From the NCBI GenBank assembly GCA_964542965.1, contig CAZIVH010000010.1:1-34595 (forward strand): 34,595 bases of DNA, written 5' to 3'. A model generated the notes under the pieces. The model worked only from the letters and a program-made list of their open reading frames with translations. It ran no database searches and had not been told where the DNA came from. The translations under genes and the position numbers were made by a program. Shown in pieces: positions 1 to 9,800 of this stretch; within the stretch, counting starts at the first letter, position 1; each line of letters opens with the position of its first letter. Source of the DNA: CAJBLF01 sp964542965 (GTDB lineage Bacteria > Patescibacteriota > Gracilibacteria > Absconditabacterales > Absconditicoccaceae).

Positions 1-120
1 CGCCAGGTTGTTTCGTTTTACCATGTAAAGCAACCTCAACAACATAACTATGACCATCGCTTCAGGAACTTCTGGATAAGAAGAAAGCTCTTGAAGAAAA
101 GGAGATAGAATACGTTTCAT
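1..120 (-). CDS. N-terminal fragment of an unidentified protein (runs off the window)
   Basis: An open reading frame starts with ATG at 120 and stays open to the window edge, giving the first 40 residues (MKRILSPFLQELSS...). The visible part is an amphipathic start followed by a hydrophobic stretch (AMVIVMLLRLLYMV) that could be a membrane segment. No family can be recognised from 40 residues. It points away from the tmRNA gene, so the 121-278 gap is a divergent intergenic region. Confidence 0.45.
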   Translation of the reverse strand, partial: MKRILSPFLQELSSYPEVPEAMVIVMLLRLLYMVKRNNLA

Positions 121-201
121 ATACACGAGCGATGAATAAATCAGCAAAAGAATATAAATAAGTCAATAATTTACAATAGAAAAGTAGAAAAACATAAGTA
201 T

Positions 202-229
202 TGAAAATTCAAAGGAAATACGTATAGTA
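202..229 (+). promoter_or_regulatory. Candidate sigma-70 promoter for ssrA
   Basis: TTGAAA at 202-207 and TATAGT at 224-229 are separated by 16 bases. Transcription would start near 236 and leave a leader of about 40 bases before the mature tmRNA 5' end at 279, to be removed by RNase P. The leader has AT-rich near-repeats of TCGTAATT. Inferred from motif match only. Confidence 0.4.
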
Positions 230-278
230 TCATAACTCAACTCGTAATTCATAATTGAAAATTCGTAATTGAGTTTAT

Positions 279-654
279 GGGGATGCTTCTGGATTTGATA
301 GGAGGATTCCATATGTATTGACGGCCACCATTCGACGAACGTACCGAGATTAAATAATCGTTCACTCAAAAAATGCTAAAACATTAAACAGAGCTTTTGC
401 TCTCGTACCTAGCTATTCATTAGCCTAGTGACGTACCAACCCTCAGCCCGACTCCTGCTACGCTTTGGGTGACTAAGCAGGAAAACCGTTCACCTCGGTG
501 AACAACGTTGTTATGGTAAAAACCTATGCCTGTTTGTTGGCTAACGTATCCTGACATGATAACGCTAAAAAACATGGATAATTAATAAACTATTGTGGTA
601 GAAATCAGTATATATGCCTTTTAGACATGGGTTCAATTCCCATCATCTCCACCA
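279..654 (+). ncRNA. ssrA: tmRNA (transfer-messenger RNA)
   Basis: tmRNA frees ribosomes stalled on mRNAs without a stop codon and tags the product for proteolysis. The 5' end GGGGATG (279-285) pairs with CATCTCC (644-650), followed by ACCA, and includes a G3-U pair typical of alanine acceptors. A T-arm with GGTTCAATTCC lies just before the 3' acceptor strand, and the TGGATTTGA-type D-loop start is at 290. The most plausible tag frame starts at GCT 375 and reads AKTLNRAFALVPSYSLA, ending in TAG at 426-428. The hydrophobic end (SLA) resembles a tag, but the sequence is not the common ALAA type. TAG fits a cell in which UGA is not a stop. Length is 376 nt. The resume codon is inferred by frame, not by probing. 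Confidence 0.92.
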
Positions 655-680
655 AATGAAAAATAATTTGAACTATAAAA

Positions 681-705
681 AAATCTCCACAAAGGGAGAT
701 TTTTT
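681..705. terminator. Bidirectional terminator between ssrA and the ABC-F gene
   Basis: AAATCTCC, a short ACAAA loop and GGGAGATTT are followed by a T run on the plus strand and by a T run on the minus strand as well. It closes the tmRNA transcript and directly abuts the stop codon (706-708) of the convergent ABC-F gene, so it probably serves both. Confidence 0.8.
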
Positions 706-2466
706 CTATTCTCTAGAGCTCAATTCAAACCGTCTATATTCTTTCTGCTCAAGCTGGCGAAGAATGACTCACAATGCTTCAGAGAGCACCTTGATATCAT
801 CATAAGGGACATCTTTCTGATCAAAGATGCGATTGATTTCATCCCTCTCTTTTTCTAAAGCCATGATATCTTTGGTAAGCTGGTCCAATTCACGTTTTTC
901 CATATATGACAACTTCTTTTTTTCAGGATGCTTATCCTGGTCAGCAATACTATCATCTTTCAATAGTTCCATCTTTCTATCTTTCAATGATTCTATTTTT
1001 TCATGTTTCAATGTTTCTGCGGTTTTATACTCCGAATACGTTCATCGGAAATCCTTAATGATACCATCGCCTTCAAATATAAACAGATGATCAGTAATCC
1101 TATCCATAAAAAATCTGTCATGAGAAATGACAATCAGACAACCAGTATAATGCATAAGAAAATCTTCTAGTACACCCACGGTCACCAAATCCAAGTCATT
1201 CGTAGGTTCATCAAGTATAAGGAAGTTGGGACGATGCTGTAGAATAGTCAGAAGATGCAACCTTCTTTTTTCTCCTCCACTGAGATTTTCTGCAAAGACG
1301 TGCTGTTGATTTGGCGGAAAAAGAAATTGCTCAAGCAAAGCGCGATCATAGACAATATCACTAACTCTTTTATCTTCAGGGAAATGAACTTCTTGTTGTT
1401 GATAATGTCCAAAAACGACAGTTTCTCCTGTCTGTATATATCAGGAATCAATCGATTCTTCACCTAAGATCATACGAACAAACGTGGACTTACCTACCCC
1501 ATTCTTTCCTATGATGCCGATACGCTCGTTGTGTCTGAACTCATGAGAAAAATCATTCAGGATCTTTTTATCTCCGAATATTTTCTTGATGTGTTTAAGT
1601 TTGAGTATTTTTCCTCAGAGCTGTCTTTTTTCCATAGATAAGGTAAGCTTTGCCTGATCATTGAACACGATATCCTTTAATTCGTCATAACGTTCATTGA
1701 TATGTTCGAATCTCGTGGCTCTGGAATTGGATTTGGTCTGTCTACCGCTCGGAGCCCTTTTAATCCAGCTCAATTCTTTTCTATACAATTGCTTGAGTTT
1801 ATGGACTTCAATCCTTTCGTTCTCTTCACGGATAGATTTATGTTCAAGATAATAGGAATAATTTCCAGGGAAAACAATAATTTTCCCTCTATGGAGTTCG
1901 AAGATATGAGTACACACTCTTTCAAGGAAATATCTATCATGAGTTACCATAAGCAAGGTGATACGGTGACTTTTAAGATATCGTTCAAGCCGTTCTATCA
2001 TATCCAGATCCAAATGATTGGTCGGTTCATCAAGAATAAGCATTTCGGGATCGCCCATCAACGTCTTGGTCAACGCTACACGTTTTTTCTCTCCACCAGA
2101 CAAGGATCATATAGTCTGATCAAGATACGGTTTGATACGAAGTTTATTGATAGCGATATTGAGTTCCACTTCCTGTTCCCGATGTTGTAGCGTATCAAAA
2201 TCGAAGAGGAATTCACGGACCGTCAATGCGTCATTGAGATGAGCGTCTTGAGGAAGATATCAGATACGGATCCCTTCTCTCCATTCAATCATTCAGTCGC
2301 TCAGATCTATATCTTTCATCAGCAATTTGAGCAAAGTAGACTTTCCCGCTCAATTCTTGGCTACCAAAGCGATTTTTTGTCATCTGGAAATAGTGAAATC
2401 AGTATGATCGAGAAGGATTTTTGAAGTATATGATTTAGTAAGATCAGTAACTTTGAGATACAACAT
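706..2466 (-). CDS. ABC-F family ATPase (Uup/EttA-like ribosome-associated factor)
   Basis: ABC-F proteins are soluble twin-ATPase factors that act on the ribosome rather than in transport. With UGA = Gly this is a continuous 586-residue protein. The first ATPase domain has Walker A KNGAGKST near residue 40 (first Gly is UGA), signature LSGGEKKRV near 122 and Walker B LILDEPTNHLD. The second has GKNGVGKST near 320, LSGGEKRR near 394 and LILDEPTNDLD. There is no membrane segment. The Lys/Glu-rich C-terminus (about 485-560) looks like the coiled coil of Uup. ATG 2466 is chosen as start; an in-frame hydrophobic extension to 2622 exists but begins with TTG and is unlike the family. It ends with TAG at a shared terminator. 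Which ABC-F subfamily it belongs to is not certain. Confidence 0.93.
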
Positions 2467-2710
2467 GCACAAAAAAACAAGATGAAATAAGATAAGCAAC
2501 AACCATCCAAACGACAATAGTACTGCTTTGGAAATAAATATCAAGAAACGCTTTTGATAGAGACAAAAGAATATGCAGATATACCATAAAAAGCATTTTT
2601 CAAAGAGCGACACACTACCCAAGCAACAATCCTACAAATAAGTCTTGGTCTTGCTATACCGACCGATATGATTATACCTCCACCTATATTTATACAATTC
2701 TTCCTAATGC

Positions 2711-4066
2711 ATGAATACCGACAAGATATTGAGCAAAACCATGGATATCATAAAAGCATACTATAAGCACTCAGAGAAATATCCAGTACTCAAGTATAAA
2801 ACACCTGAACAGCTCAAAAAAGAAATCAATCTGACCATAGCAAAGAAGTGAACGAGCATCGATTCGCTTTTTCGTGAAATGAAAAAAATAGCGCTTAATA
2901 GCCCAAAAACGAATAGCAAATGATTTTTCAACCTATTGGTCGGATGAGAGATATTGCCGGCCGTTATGGCAGAGATGATGACTGCGGTATTGAACAACAC
3001 AATGCATACGTATAAATCAGCAGGCATACATATACTTATAGAACAAGAGATCATCAAATTCCTGGTCAAGAAAATAGGATACAAAAACGGCGATGGGATC
3101 TTTGCTCCAGGCGGATCACTTACCAACATGATAGCGCTCGTACTTGCAAGGAACGCGAAATATTCATCTATCAAAAAATCAGGGATAGCAGGCAAAAAAC
3201 TTGTCGGATATACGTCTGATCAAGCGCATTATTCTACGGAAAAATTTATCAGCGTAACCGGACTCGGTAAAGACGCCATCAGGATCATTCCAACAGATAG
3301 CAAAGGAAAAATGAATGTGCAGCTTTTGGAAAAACAGATTATAGCTGATCTTCATCACGGATTCATCCCATTTTATGTCAACGCTACTGCGGGAACGACT
3401 GTGCTCGGAGCGTTCGATGACATCACCAAGATAGGCAAAATAGCAAAAAAATATAAGCTACGATTACATACCGATGCAGCGCTATGAGGATGAGCACTAT
3501 TGAGCAAAAAATACAAGAGACTAGTAAAAGGCATTGAGCTCAGTGACTCTGTTTCATGGTCATTGCACAAGATGCTGAATATGCCTCTACTGGCTGCGGT
3601 ACTCCTCGTCAAAGATCCAAAGATTCTCTACGATAATTTTCACGAAAACGCAGACTATTTATTTCAGATGGATGAAAGAGATCTCAATCCCGCAAACAAA
3701 TCCATACAATGCGGAAGAAGGAATGATGCATTCAAAGTCCGGACAGCATTCAAATATCTCGGAGAAGAAGGATTCGAAAAAAGGATAGACAAAGAGTTTG
3801 ATAATGCAAAATATGCGGTATCGATCATCAAGAAAGATAAAGAATTAACATTAATCCTGGAACCGGAAGGGGTGAACGTATGTTTCAAGGTGAAAGGAAA
3901 ACCGGCTGAAAAAATTTGTGAAGCGTTAGATAAGCAAGGACTCATAAAAGTAAGCTATGGGAACCGGAAATGAGAAAAATTCATCAGATTGATGACCGTC
4001 AATGCAGACATGACGCACAAAGATATCGACACCTTCTTCAAATACGTAAAATCGGTAAAGATATAA
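2711..4066 (+). CDS. PLP-dependent group II decarboxylase (glutamate/aromatic amino acid decarboxylase family)
   Basis: A 451-residue protein once six UGA codons are read as Gly. It belongs to the fold-type I PLP decarboxylases that remove the alpha-carboxyl of an amino acid. Seen: the substrate/cofactor loop FAPGGSLTNMIAL, the HTDAALGGG segment in which two of three glycines are UGA, and the Schiff-base lysine in SWSLHKML (K287). The conserved IQCGRR-DAFK motif follows; the next conserved Trp is encoded by CGG (3740-3742), while the two Arg of GRR use AGA and AGG. Substrate (glutamate, aspartate, cysteine sulfinate or aromatic) cannot be told from the sequence. The start ATG at 2711 gives a normal N-terminal helix. 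The gene stands alone, with 37 bases to the next start. Confidence 0.9.
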
Positions 4067-4103
4067 CACATGTATTCTAAATTTTAAATTCTAATTTTTC
4101 AAT

Positions 4104-4637
4104 TTGTTATTACGCCATCTCGTCATATCAGCATTAGTCTTCATATCTCCGGTATTCCCTCCGGTATTTATCCCTATTGCCTATACGTTAATAGGCGTTA
4201 GGCTCTTGCAATGAGCAGGACCGATTGCAATGTCATTGGCTACCGTAATACCAGCAACCATAAGTACGGTACTCGTGCGACTCCTCTATGGGTACGCTCA
4301 CAGAAAAATACTTGCATTTAAAGCAAAAAGAAATAATAACGATCGACTCTCTCGCATAGAAAAAAGATTCGCAGAATATGTAGAGAATAGGAAAAGATTA
4401 AATAAATTGAACAAAAAAATAACCAATTATCTAGAGACAAAAAACAGCAAATTAATACTGTTTCTCCTAACTATAGTCGCCATCGATTCAGCGATACCGG
4501 ATATCGTAGCCATAGGGATAGTACGCAAAAGATTGCCGTTCCCTTTATTCATACTCGCAACAGTCATAGGGAAGTCCACGGTATATCTACCGGTCATTCG
4601 ATGAGCAAAGCGAATTTTAAACTTCTTCTGAAGCTAG
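4104..4637 (+). CDS. Polytopic membrane protein of unknown function
   Basis: 177 residues with UGA = Gly. Hydrophobic segments near residues 5-35, 42-60 and 113-150 surround a charged, Lys/Arg/Glu-rich stretch (about 70-110) that probably forms a cytoplasmic helix. No family is recognised. No ATG gives the first membrane segment, which is clearly protein-like (LVFISPVFPPVFIPIAYTLI), so a TTG start at 4104 is preferred; ATG 4230 is the alternative and would remove that segment. The stop is TAG, four bases before the start of the ATP-grasp gene, so the two are almost certainly co-transcribed. Confidence 0.7.
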
Positions 4638-4641
4638 ATTT

Positions 4642-5661
4642 ATGACAAAAAATATACGTTTACGGATACAGAAATACAAGAGATGGGAATTTTGGCCCTC
4701 CTATATTTTTGATATCCCCGTCTATATGTATTTTCTCTATTTAGCGATCAGAGCTAAACATCTTTGATTTTTCACCAACGTCAATCCGAATATGACGCTA
4801 AGCGGATTTGCATGATATGGAAAAGAAGAGGATCTCGACAAATTTGATCCAAAATATCTTCCCATTACGATATTCGTAACAGAAGGGCACGATCATGAAT
4901 ATATAGAAAAACAGATGAAACAGATTGGGATATCATATCCATGCATTGCAAAGCCGACCTTAGGAAGGACAGGAAGGGATGTAAAGAAAATACACAATAC
5001 AAAACAGATGAAAACATATCTGAAACGCGTTCACGAAGACATTCTAATCCAAGAATACATTGACTACCCGCTCGAATTTTGAATCTTCTATTATCGCATG
5101 CCCAATGAAACACATGGACACATCACGGGAATTGTAGAAAAGAAATTCATGTATCTGCATGGAAATGGGAAGCATACGTTCGAAGAACTTATAATGCATC
5201 ATCCAAGAGCGAAATATTATTATCATCAATTCAAAGAGGAATATCCGAACATGCGATGAAGCATTCTGGAGAACGGAGAAAAATTTCAGTTGAATTATAT
5301 AGGGAATCACTGCAGATGATCAGTATTCTATGATGTGTCACATCTCAGGACACCAGAACTGGAAAGTATCATCGACACCATAACAAAGAAAGTGCCAAAC
5401 TTTCATTTTGGTCGTTACGACATTAAAGCAAGAAATGTAGAAGAATTGCAAAAAGGTGAATTCAAGATCATAGAGCTCAACGGTATGGGATCATTGCCAA
5501 CCCATATATATGATCCAAAGCATACAGCCCGGAAAGCATACAAGACATTATTCCAGCATTGGAAAATAGCATATCGCATCAGCAAACAAAACAAAGAAAA
5601 AGGACATCCATACGTTCCATTCAAAGAAATCCTCAAGATAGTGAAACAATATGGGATATAA
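4642..5661 (+). CDS. ATP-grasp ligase-like protein (D-Ala-D-Ala ligase-type fold)
   Basis: A 339-residue protein with UGA = Gly. The ATP-grasp features are a nucleotide-binding lysine in IAKPTLGRTG (K104) with its Gly-rich loop, the LIQEYIDYP hinge strand, and the metal-binding end motif IIELNGMGSLPTHIYDP (E278, N280). Such enzymes activate a carboxylate as an acyl-phosphate and join it to an amine or thiol. The N-terminus (about 25-60) is hydrophobic and aromatic, suggesting membrane contact, unlike soluble Ddl. The gene follows the membrane protein by four bases, so the pair may act at the envelope. Substrates are unknown; it is not a clear Ddl, since the family-specific motifs are weak. 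Confidence 0.8.
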
Positions 5662-5730
5662 AATATGCTTGTGTCTAAAAAGGAAATAGATACACCATAA
5701 TCAAAGATTTTATCTTATTATTACTGTTCC

Positions 5731-6198
5731 ATGAAAAAGTTTTTTTGAATATCATTGGTGTTGGCTACATGCATAATATATACATGATGCGGGAAAGCAC
5801 CGGAGATTACAGAGCAAAACGCTACAGAAAGAGACGAGATGACCAATACAGAGCTCAACGATTGCAAAAAATGATGTGATTTTCTCAGCAACGAGACAAC
5901 TAGCAAAGAAGATTGTTATAAGCTTTGCGAAACAAGCAAAAAATTAGAATCAGATGATATAAAAGCTTGCGATGACATAGAAAAAACTAGTGGAAATTTC
6001 GTAACCAAAGATGTGTGCATCCAAGACAAAGCGATACAGGCTAAAAAAGCTGAATATTGTGAGTTGATAGGGAATGAGATAAACAAAGATTCCTGCTACT
6101 TATCATTAGCAACAGATATGAAGGATAAGACATTGTGCGATAAAGTAAGCAACGAAGTAATCAAAACGGCATGCATGGAAAACGAAACAGAAGAATAA
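5731..6198 (+). CDS. Cysteine-rich lipoprotein
   Basis: 155 residues. A signal peptide (MKKFFGISLVLATCIIY) ends in the lipobox YTGC, whose glycine is a UGA codon; Cys20 would be lipid-modified. The mature part has about ten further cysteines, including two C-x3-C pairs (CKKGC and CYKLC) and later single cysteines in Glu/Lys-rich helical stretches, so several disulfides are likely outside the membrane. No family recognised. A hairpin terminator follows 26 bases after the TAA. A thiol-disulfide transporter encoded at 17102-18283 could help its folding, which is inference. Confidence 0.8.
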
Positions 6199-6224
6199 CC
6201 AGATTCCCCAAATACGAAAAAAAG

Positions 6225-6248
6225 CCTCCAGAAAAACTGGAGGTTTTT
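6225..6248. terminator. Bidirectional terminator
   Basis: CCTCCAG, an AAAAA loop and CTGGAGG are followed by TTTTT; the minus-strand side also has a long T run. It lies between the convergent genes ending at 6198 (+) and 6257 (-) and can serve both. Confidence 0.85.
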
Positions 6249-6256
6249 ATGAAACA

Positions 6257-6637
6257 TTAAAAAAAACAAAAAAAGAGAGCTAGAAGCGATGAAAGAATAA
6301 ACAAGACCACACCATTACGGAAAAAACTAATTACACGGTGTCGGACAATGTCGTACTGTTCAGAAGCATAACGAACACAATACCTGTACATACGCGAATA
6401 GCACATAGCAGAGAATACATACAACAAACGGACAAGCATTGACAGAGCATATTCACGCAAAGAGATTGCGGTGTGAGCAAAAAACAAGAGTGTTTCTATA
6501 CCTATCACTTGTACAGATACAAGAATAAAGATAGATATAAAACGAGAGAACAACAACACCAAAGAACCAAAAAACCATTCAGAAATCCTTTGGAACATGT
6601 TGCGCGATTCTACGTGTTCATCTTCAAAATAACGCAT
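6257..6637 (-). CDS. Small membrane protein of unknown function
   Basis: 126 residues, not interrupted by UGA. A charged N-terminus (about 1-20) is followed by at least three hydrophobic segments: about 22-45, 48-75 and a C-terminal one at 108-126 that ends in phenylalanines. Arg/Tyr-rich residues between segments 2 and 3 suggest a cytoplasmic loop. No family recognised. It ends in TAA next to a shared terminator and starts 232 bases from the divergent surface-protein gene, so the two may be regulated from the same intergenic region. Confidence 0.65.
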   Translation of the reverse strand: MRYFEDEHVESRNMFQRISEWFFGSLVLLFSRFISIFILVSVQVIGIETLLFFAHTAISLREYALSMLVRLLYVFSAMCYSRMYRYCVRYASEQYDIVRHRVISFFRNGVVLFILSSLLALFFCFF

Positions 6638-6869
6638 TGATTGATTTTTTATAGGTATATTTTATTTTTATTACAGTACCATATACAAAAGAAGGGAAAA
6701 ATCAATATAAAAGAAAAAGAAAAAAGAAAATAAACACAAATTTTGACCAAGAAAATATCTAGTAAATTTGTTTTCATATGCCATTTAATTACACATAAAA
6801 GGATTACGAGTTCATCAAGAACTCATAGTATTATCGTCAAATAAAAATTTTATTTTCTCTCAACCATCC
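6638..6869. promoter_or_regulatory. Divergent AT-rich intergenic region upstream of the surface protein
   Basis: This 232-base gap separates two divergent genes. It holds a purine-rich tract (about 6685-6740) and a small perfect hairpin, GAGTTC-ATCAA-GAACTC, at 6808-6824 in what is probably the 5' leader of the surface-protein gene. No convincing -35/-10 pair stands out, and no Shine-Dalgarno motif precedes ATG 6870. A regulatory role for the hairpin is only a possibility. Confidence 0.3.
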
Positions 6870-9800
6870 ATGCAAACAAAAAAGATCTTGCTCTGATGAA
6901 GTCTACTCGCAATAACATGAATTATATTGAGCGTATTTGCTGAAAGCATAACGAGCATAAACATAGTGCCGAATTTGGACGTTTCTCGTTTCGCGTCATA
7001 TATGATAGAAACGACGTTCAGCGGCGAAGCGATATCAGGTACGGTCGACATATTAGGAATCAACGGAGATGGAACATGATGCCGAAATTATTATGCATCG
7101 GGAGATTGTTATACACATACAGGATTAAGCTTTCCTCTTGTACTTTCATGAGGAACGGGAACTACTCGGATCAATACATGAGTACGTCCGGATCACATCT
7201 ACCCAGAGATATTCTTCGCACCGAATGAAACATTCCGATACAATACACCATCAGAAATAGCGATGAACAGAAGCAATTATGAGATTCTCCATTTCAGCAA
7301 TCCTTTCACTATGGAAGGAAGCATGAGCTTTTTCATAGAACTCAATATAGAGCCAAGATCCATAGCAAACTCAGTGAACCTCAACGCTTATCTCGTCAAG
7401 AAAAACACCCCGCTATCTTTTTTCCAAAGTAATCGGTTATCAAATTCATGAGTGGAATTGGTCGCGTCATTTTCTAGAACCACTACAGCGAACCATTCAC
7501 ACACTTCCAACTCATCTCATTATCTCATAGCGCTCACCACAAATGCTGATGGAACGATAGGAAGCGGGCATATAGATGTAAGCTCAGATTTTTGGATAGT
7601 GCTGTCTGCAAACACAACGACCCCAAGCAAATGACGATATCTGAGATATCAACCATCATCCATATGCAACAACGCTAATGCATGGTATGTAGGGAATTAT
7701 GATACTCGAAGTACATCATTACAATTATGATGCCCTGACACACATATTCATATCGCGAGAAGAGACGTACCAATACAAGACGGTATGAGAGCACTCACCA
7801 ATATAACATATCTCAGCTGAATAATTACAGGTAGTCAAGATTTCTATTTTGGGATATTGCCCAATCTCAGACCTAACGCAACATCGTTCATTACGCCTAC
7901 CTCAGGAAACTATACAGGGAGCATATACATATCCTGGAATCCAGCGACAGATCCAAACAATGACCCTCTAACCTATAATGTCTATCTTACTGATATGTCA
8001 GGAAATTTTCTTCGCACGATTACAACAGGAATAACATCGACAGACTATACACGAGATAGTACGATTACTGGAGAAAACTACACAGGAGACGGGACATACA
8101 ATCTCTCTGGAGAGGTGTGCGATACTGCACTATGTAGTTATTTTTCATTGGGAGATGACTTTGTCATAGATAATTATGAAGAACCAGACACATTCCCTCC
8201 GACATTCAATATCACAAGCGGACAACGATTTAGCGGAGAAGCGAATGTAGAAGTTTATGATCAAAGCTATTCCTGAACTATCATAGCATATAGTTGATCT
8301 AGCATAACATATACAAGTACATGATTTACGCTCACATGAGAAGGATATTATTTTTTGACTGCATACGATACAACAGGGAACAACGCATCAATAGGATTCA
8401 CTGTAGACAAAACAGCACCGACATTCACAGGAGCAACAAGTGGAACAATATATTACACAGGAATTAGCATATTCTTTTCTGACAATACTACATGAGTAAT
8501 AGCTACGCTCAACGGATCAGCATATACAGGAGGTGATAGCATCACAGCAACAGGAATATATATTCTCATAGTGACAGATCTTGCCGGCAATAGCACAGGA
8601 GCGACCTTCATCATAAGCGATCCTGATACCATTGCACCGACAGCTATTATAGAATATTCCCCAGCTTCAGGTGCATGGACAAATACTGATGTATTGGCTA
8701 TTATAACAGGCTTCAATGAACAAATAACAGGACTAAATACGACATGATATATCTTCACAGGAAATAACACATTCCTTTTCACCTTCCAAGATCTCGCAGG
8801 GAATACCTGAAGCGTTTTAGCAACGGTAGATCGGATAGACAAAGAAGATCCAATAGTTACTATCAAAGGCAGCTGAACGATATATATAGAATATGGAGAT
8901 GGTTATACAGAACTCGGAGCGACACGAAGCGATAATACAGATGGCACTGGAGACGTGAGTACCATAAGCGGAACCGTTGACACAGGAACAATAGGATCAT
9001 ATAGTATACGATATATATACATAGATCAAGCTGGAAACACCTGAGCAGATATAAGAAATATCATCGTGCAAGATACTACGAAACCAACGGTTTCAATACT
9101 CTATACGCCATGATCAGGAACCAAAACAAACACAAATGTATGGACAATTCTGACGTGATTCAGCGAAGACATAACAGGAATGAATGCTACATGACATATT
9201 TTCACCACTAATGGCACATTCACTTTCACCTTTGAAGATTTCGCAGGGAATACCTGAGAAGCTATAGCAACCGTTAACCGGATAGACAAGACAAATCCAG
9301 TAGTCACCATTAACGGTAGTTGAACGATATATATCGAATATGGAAATGGTTATACAGAGCTAGGAGCGACACGAAGCGATAATGCAGATGGTACTGGAGA
9401 CGTGAGTATCATAAGCGGAACTATTGATACAGGAACAATAGGATCATACAGCATAGAATATATATACATAGACCAAGCCGGAAACACAGGAAACGAATCT
9501 AGAACGGTAATTGTACAAGACACTATCAAACCCACCGCAAGTATAGAATATACACCTATATCATGAAGTCGAACAAGTGGGACTGTCGTAGCGATACTTA
9601 CGTGATTCAGCGAAAGCATAACAGGGCTTAATGTTACATGACACCTTTTCACCGCTAATAGCACATTCACCTTCACTTTTGAAGATCTGGCAGGAAATAC
9701 TTGAGCGATAGATGCAGTTGTGACACGAATAGATAAAACGTTGCCAGTCGTAAATACAGGAGATATACGGGCATGAAACACAGGAAACAATTGAATGACG

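Noticed and set aside
163..369. Minus-strand ORF of 68 codons
   Set aside because: It overlaps the 5' part of the tmRNA and AT-rich leader repeats and has no protein-like pattern.
2467..2622. N-terminal extension of the ABC-F protein by a hydrophobic segment
   Set aside because: It needs a TTG start, is unlike the family and reads as AT-rich non-coding sequence; ATG 2466 gives the normal N-terminus.
8453..9790. Minus-strand ORFs opposite the surface-protein repeats
   Set aside because: They are shadows of the repeats; the plus frame is open for 2113 codons with a signal peptide and domain structure.
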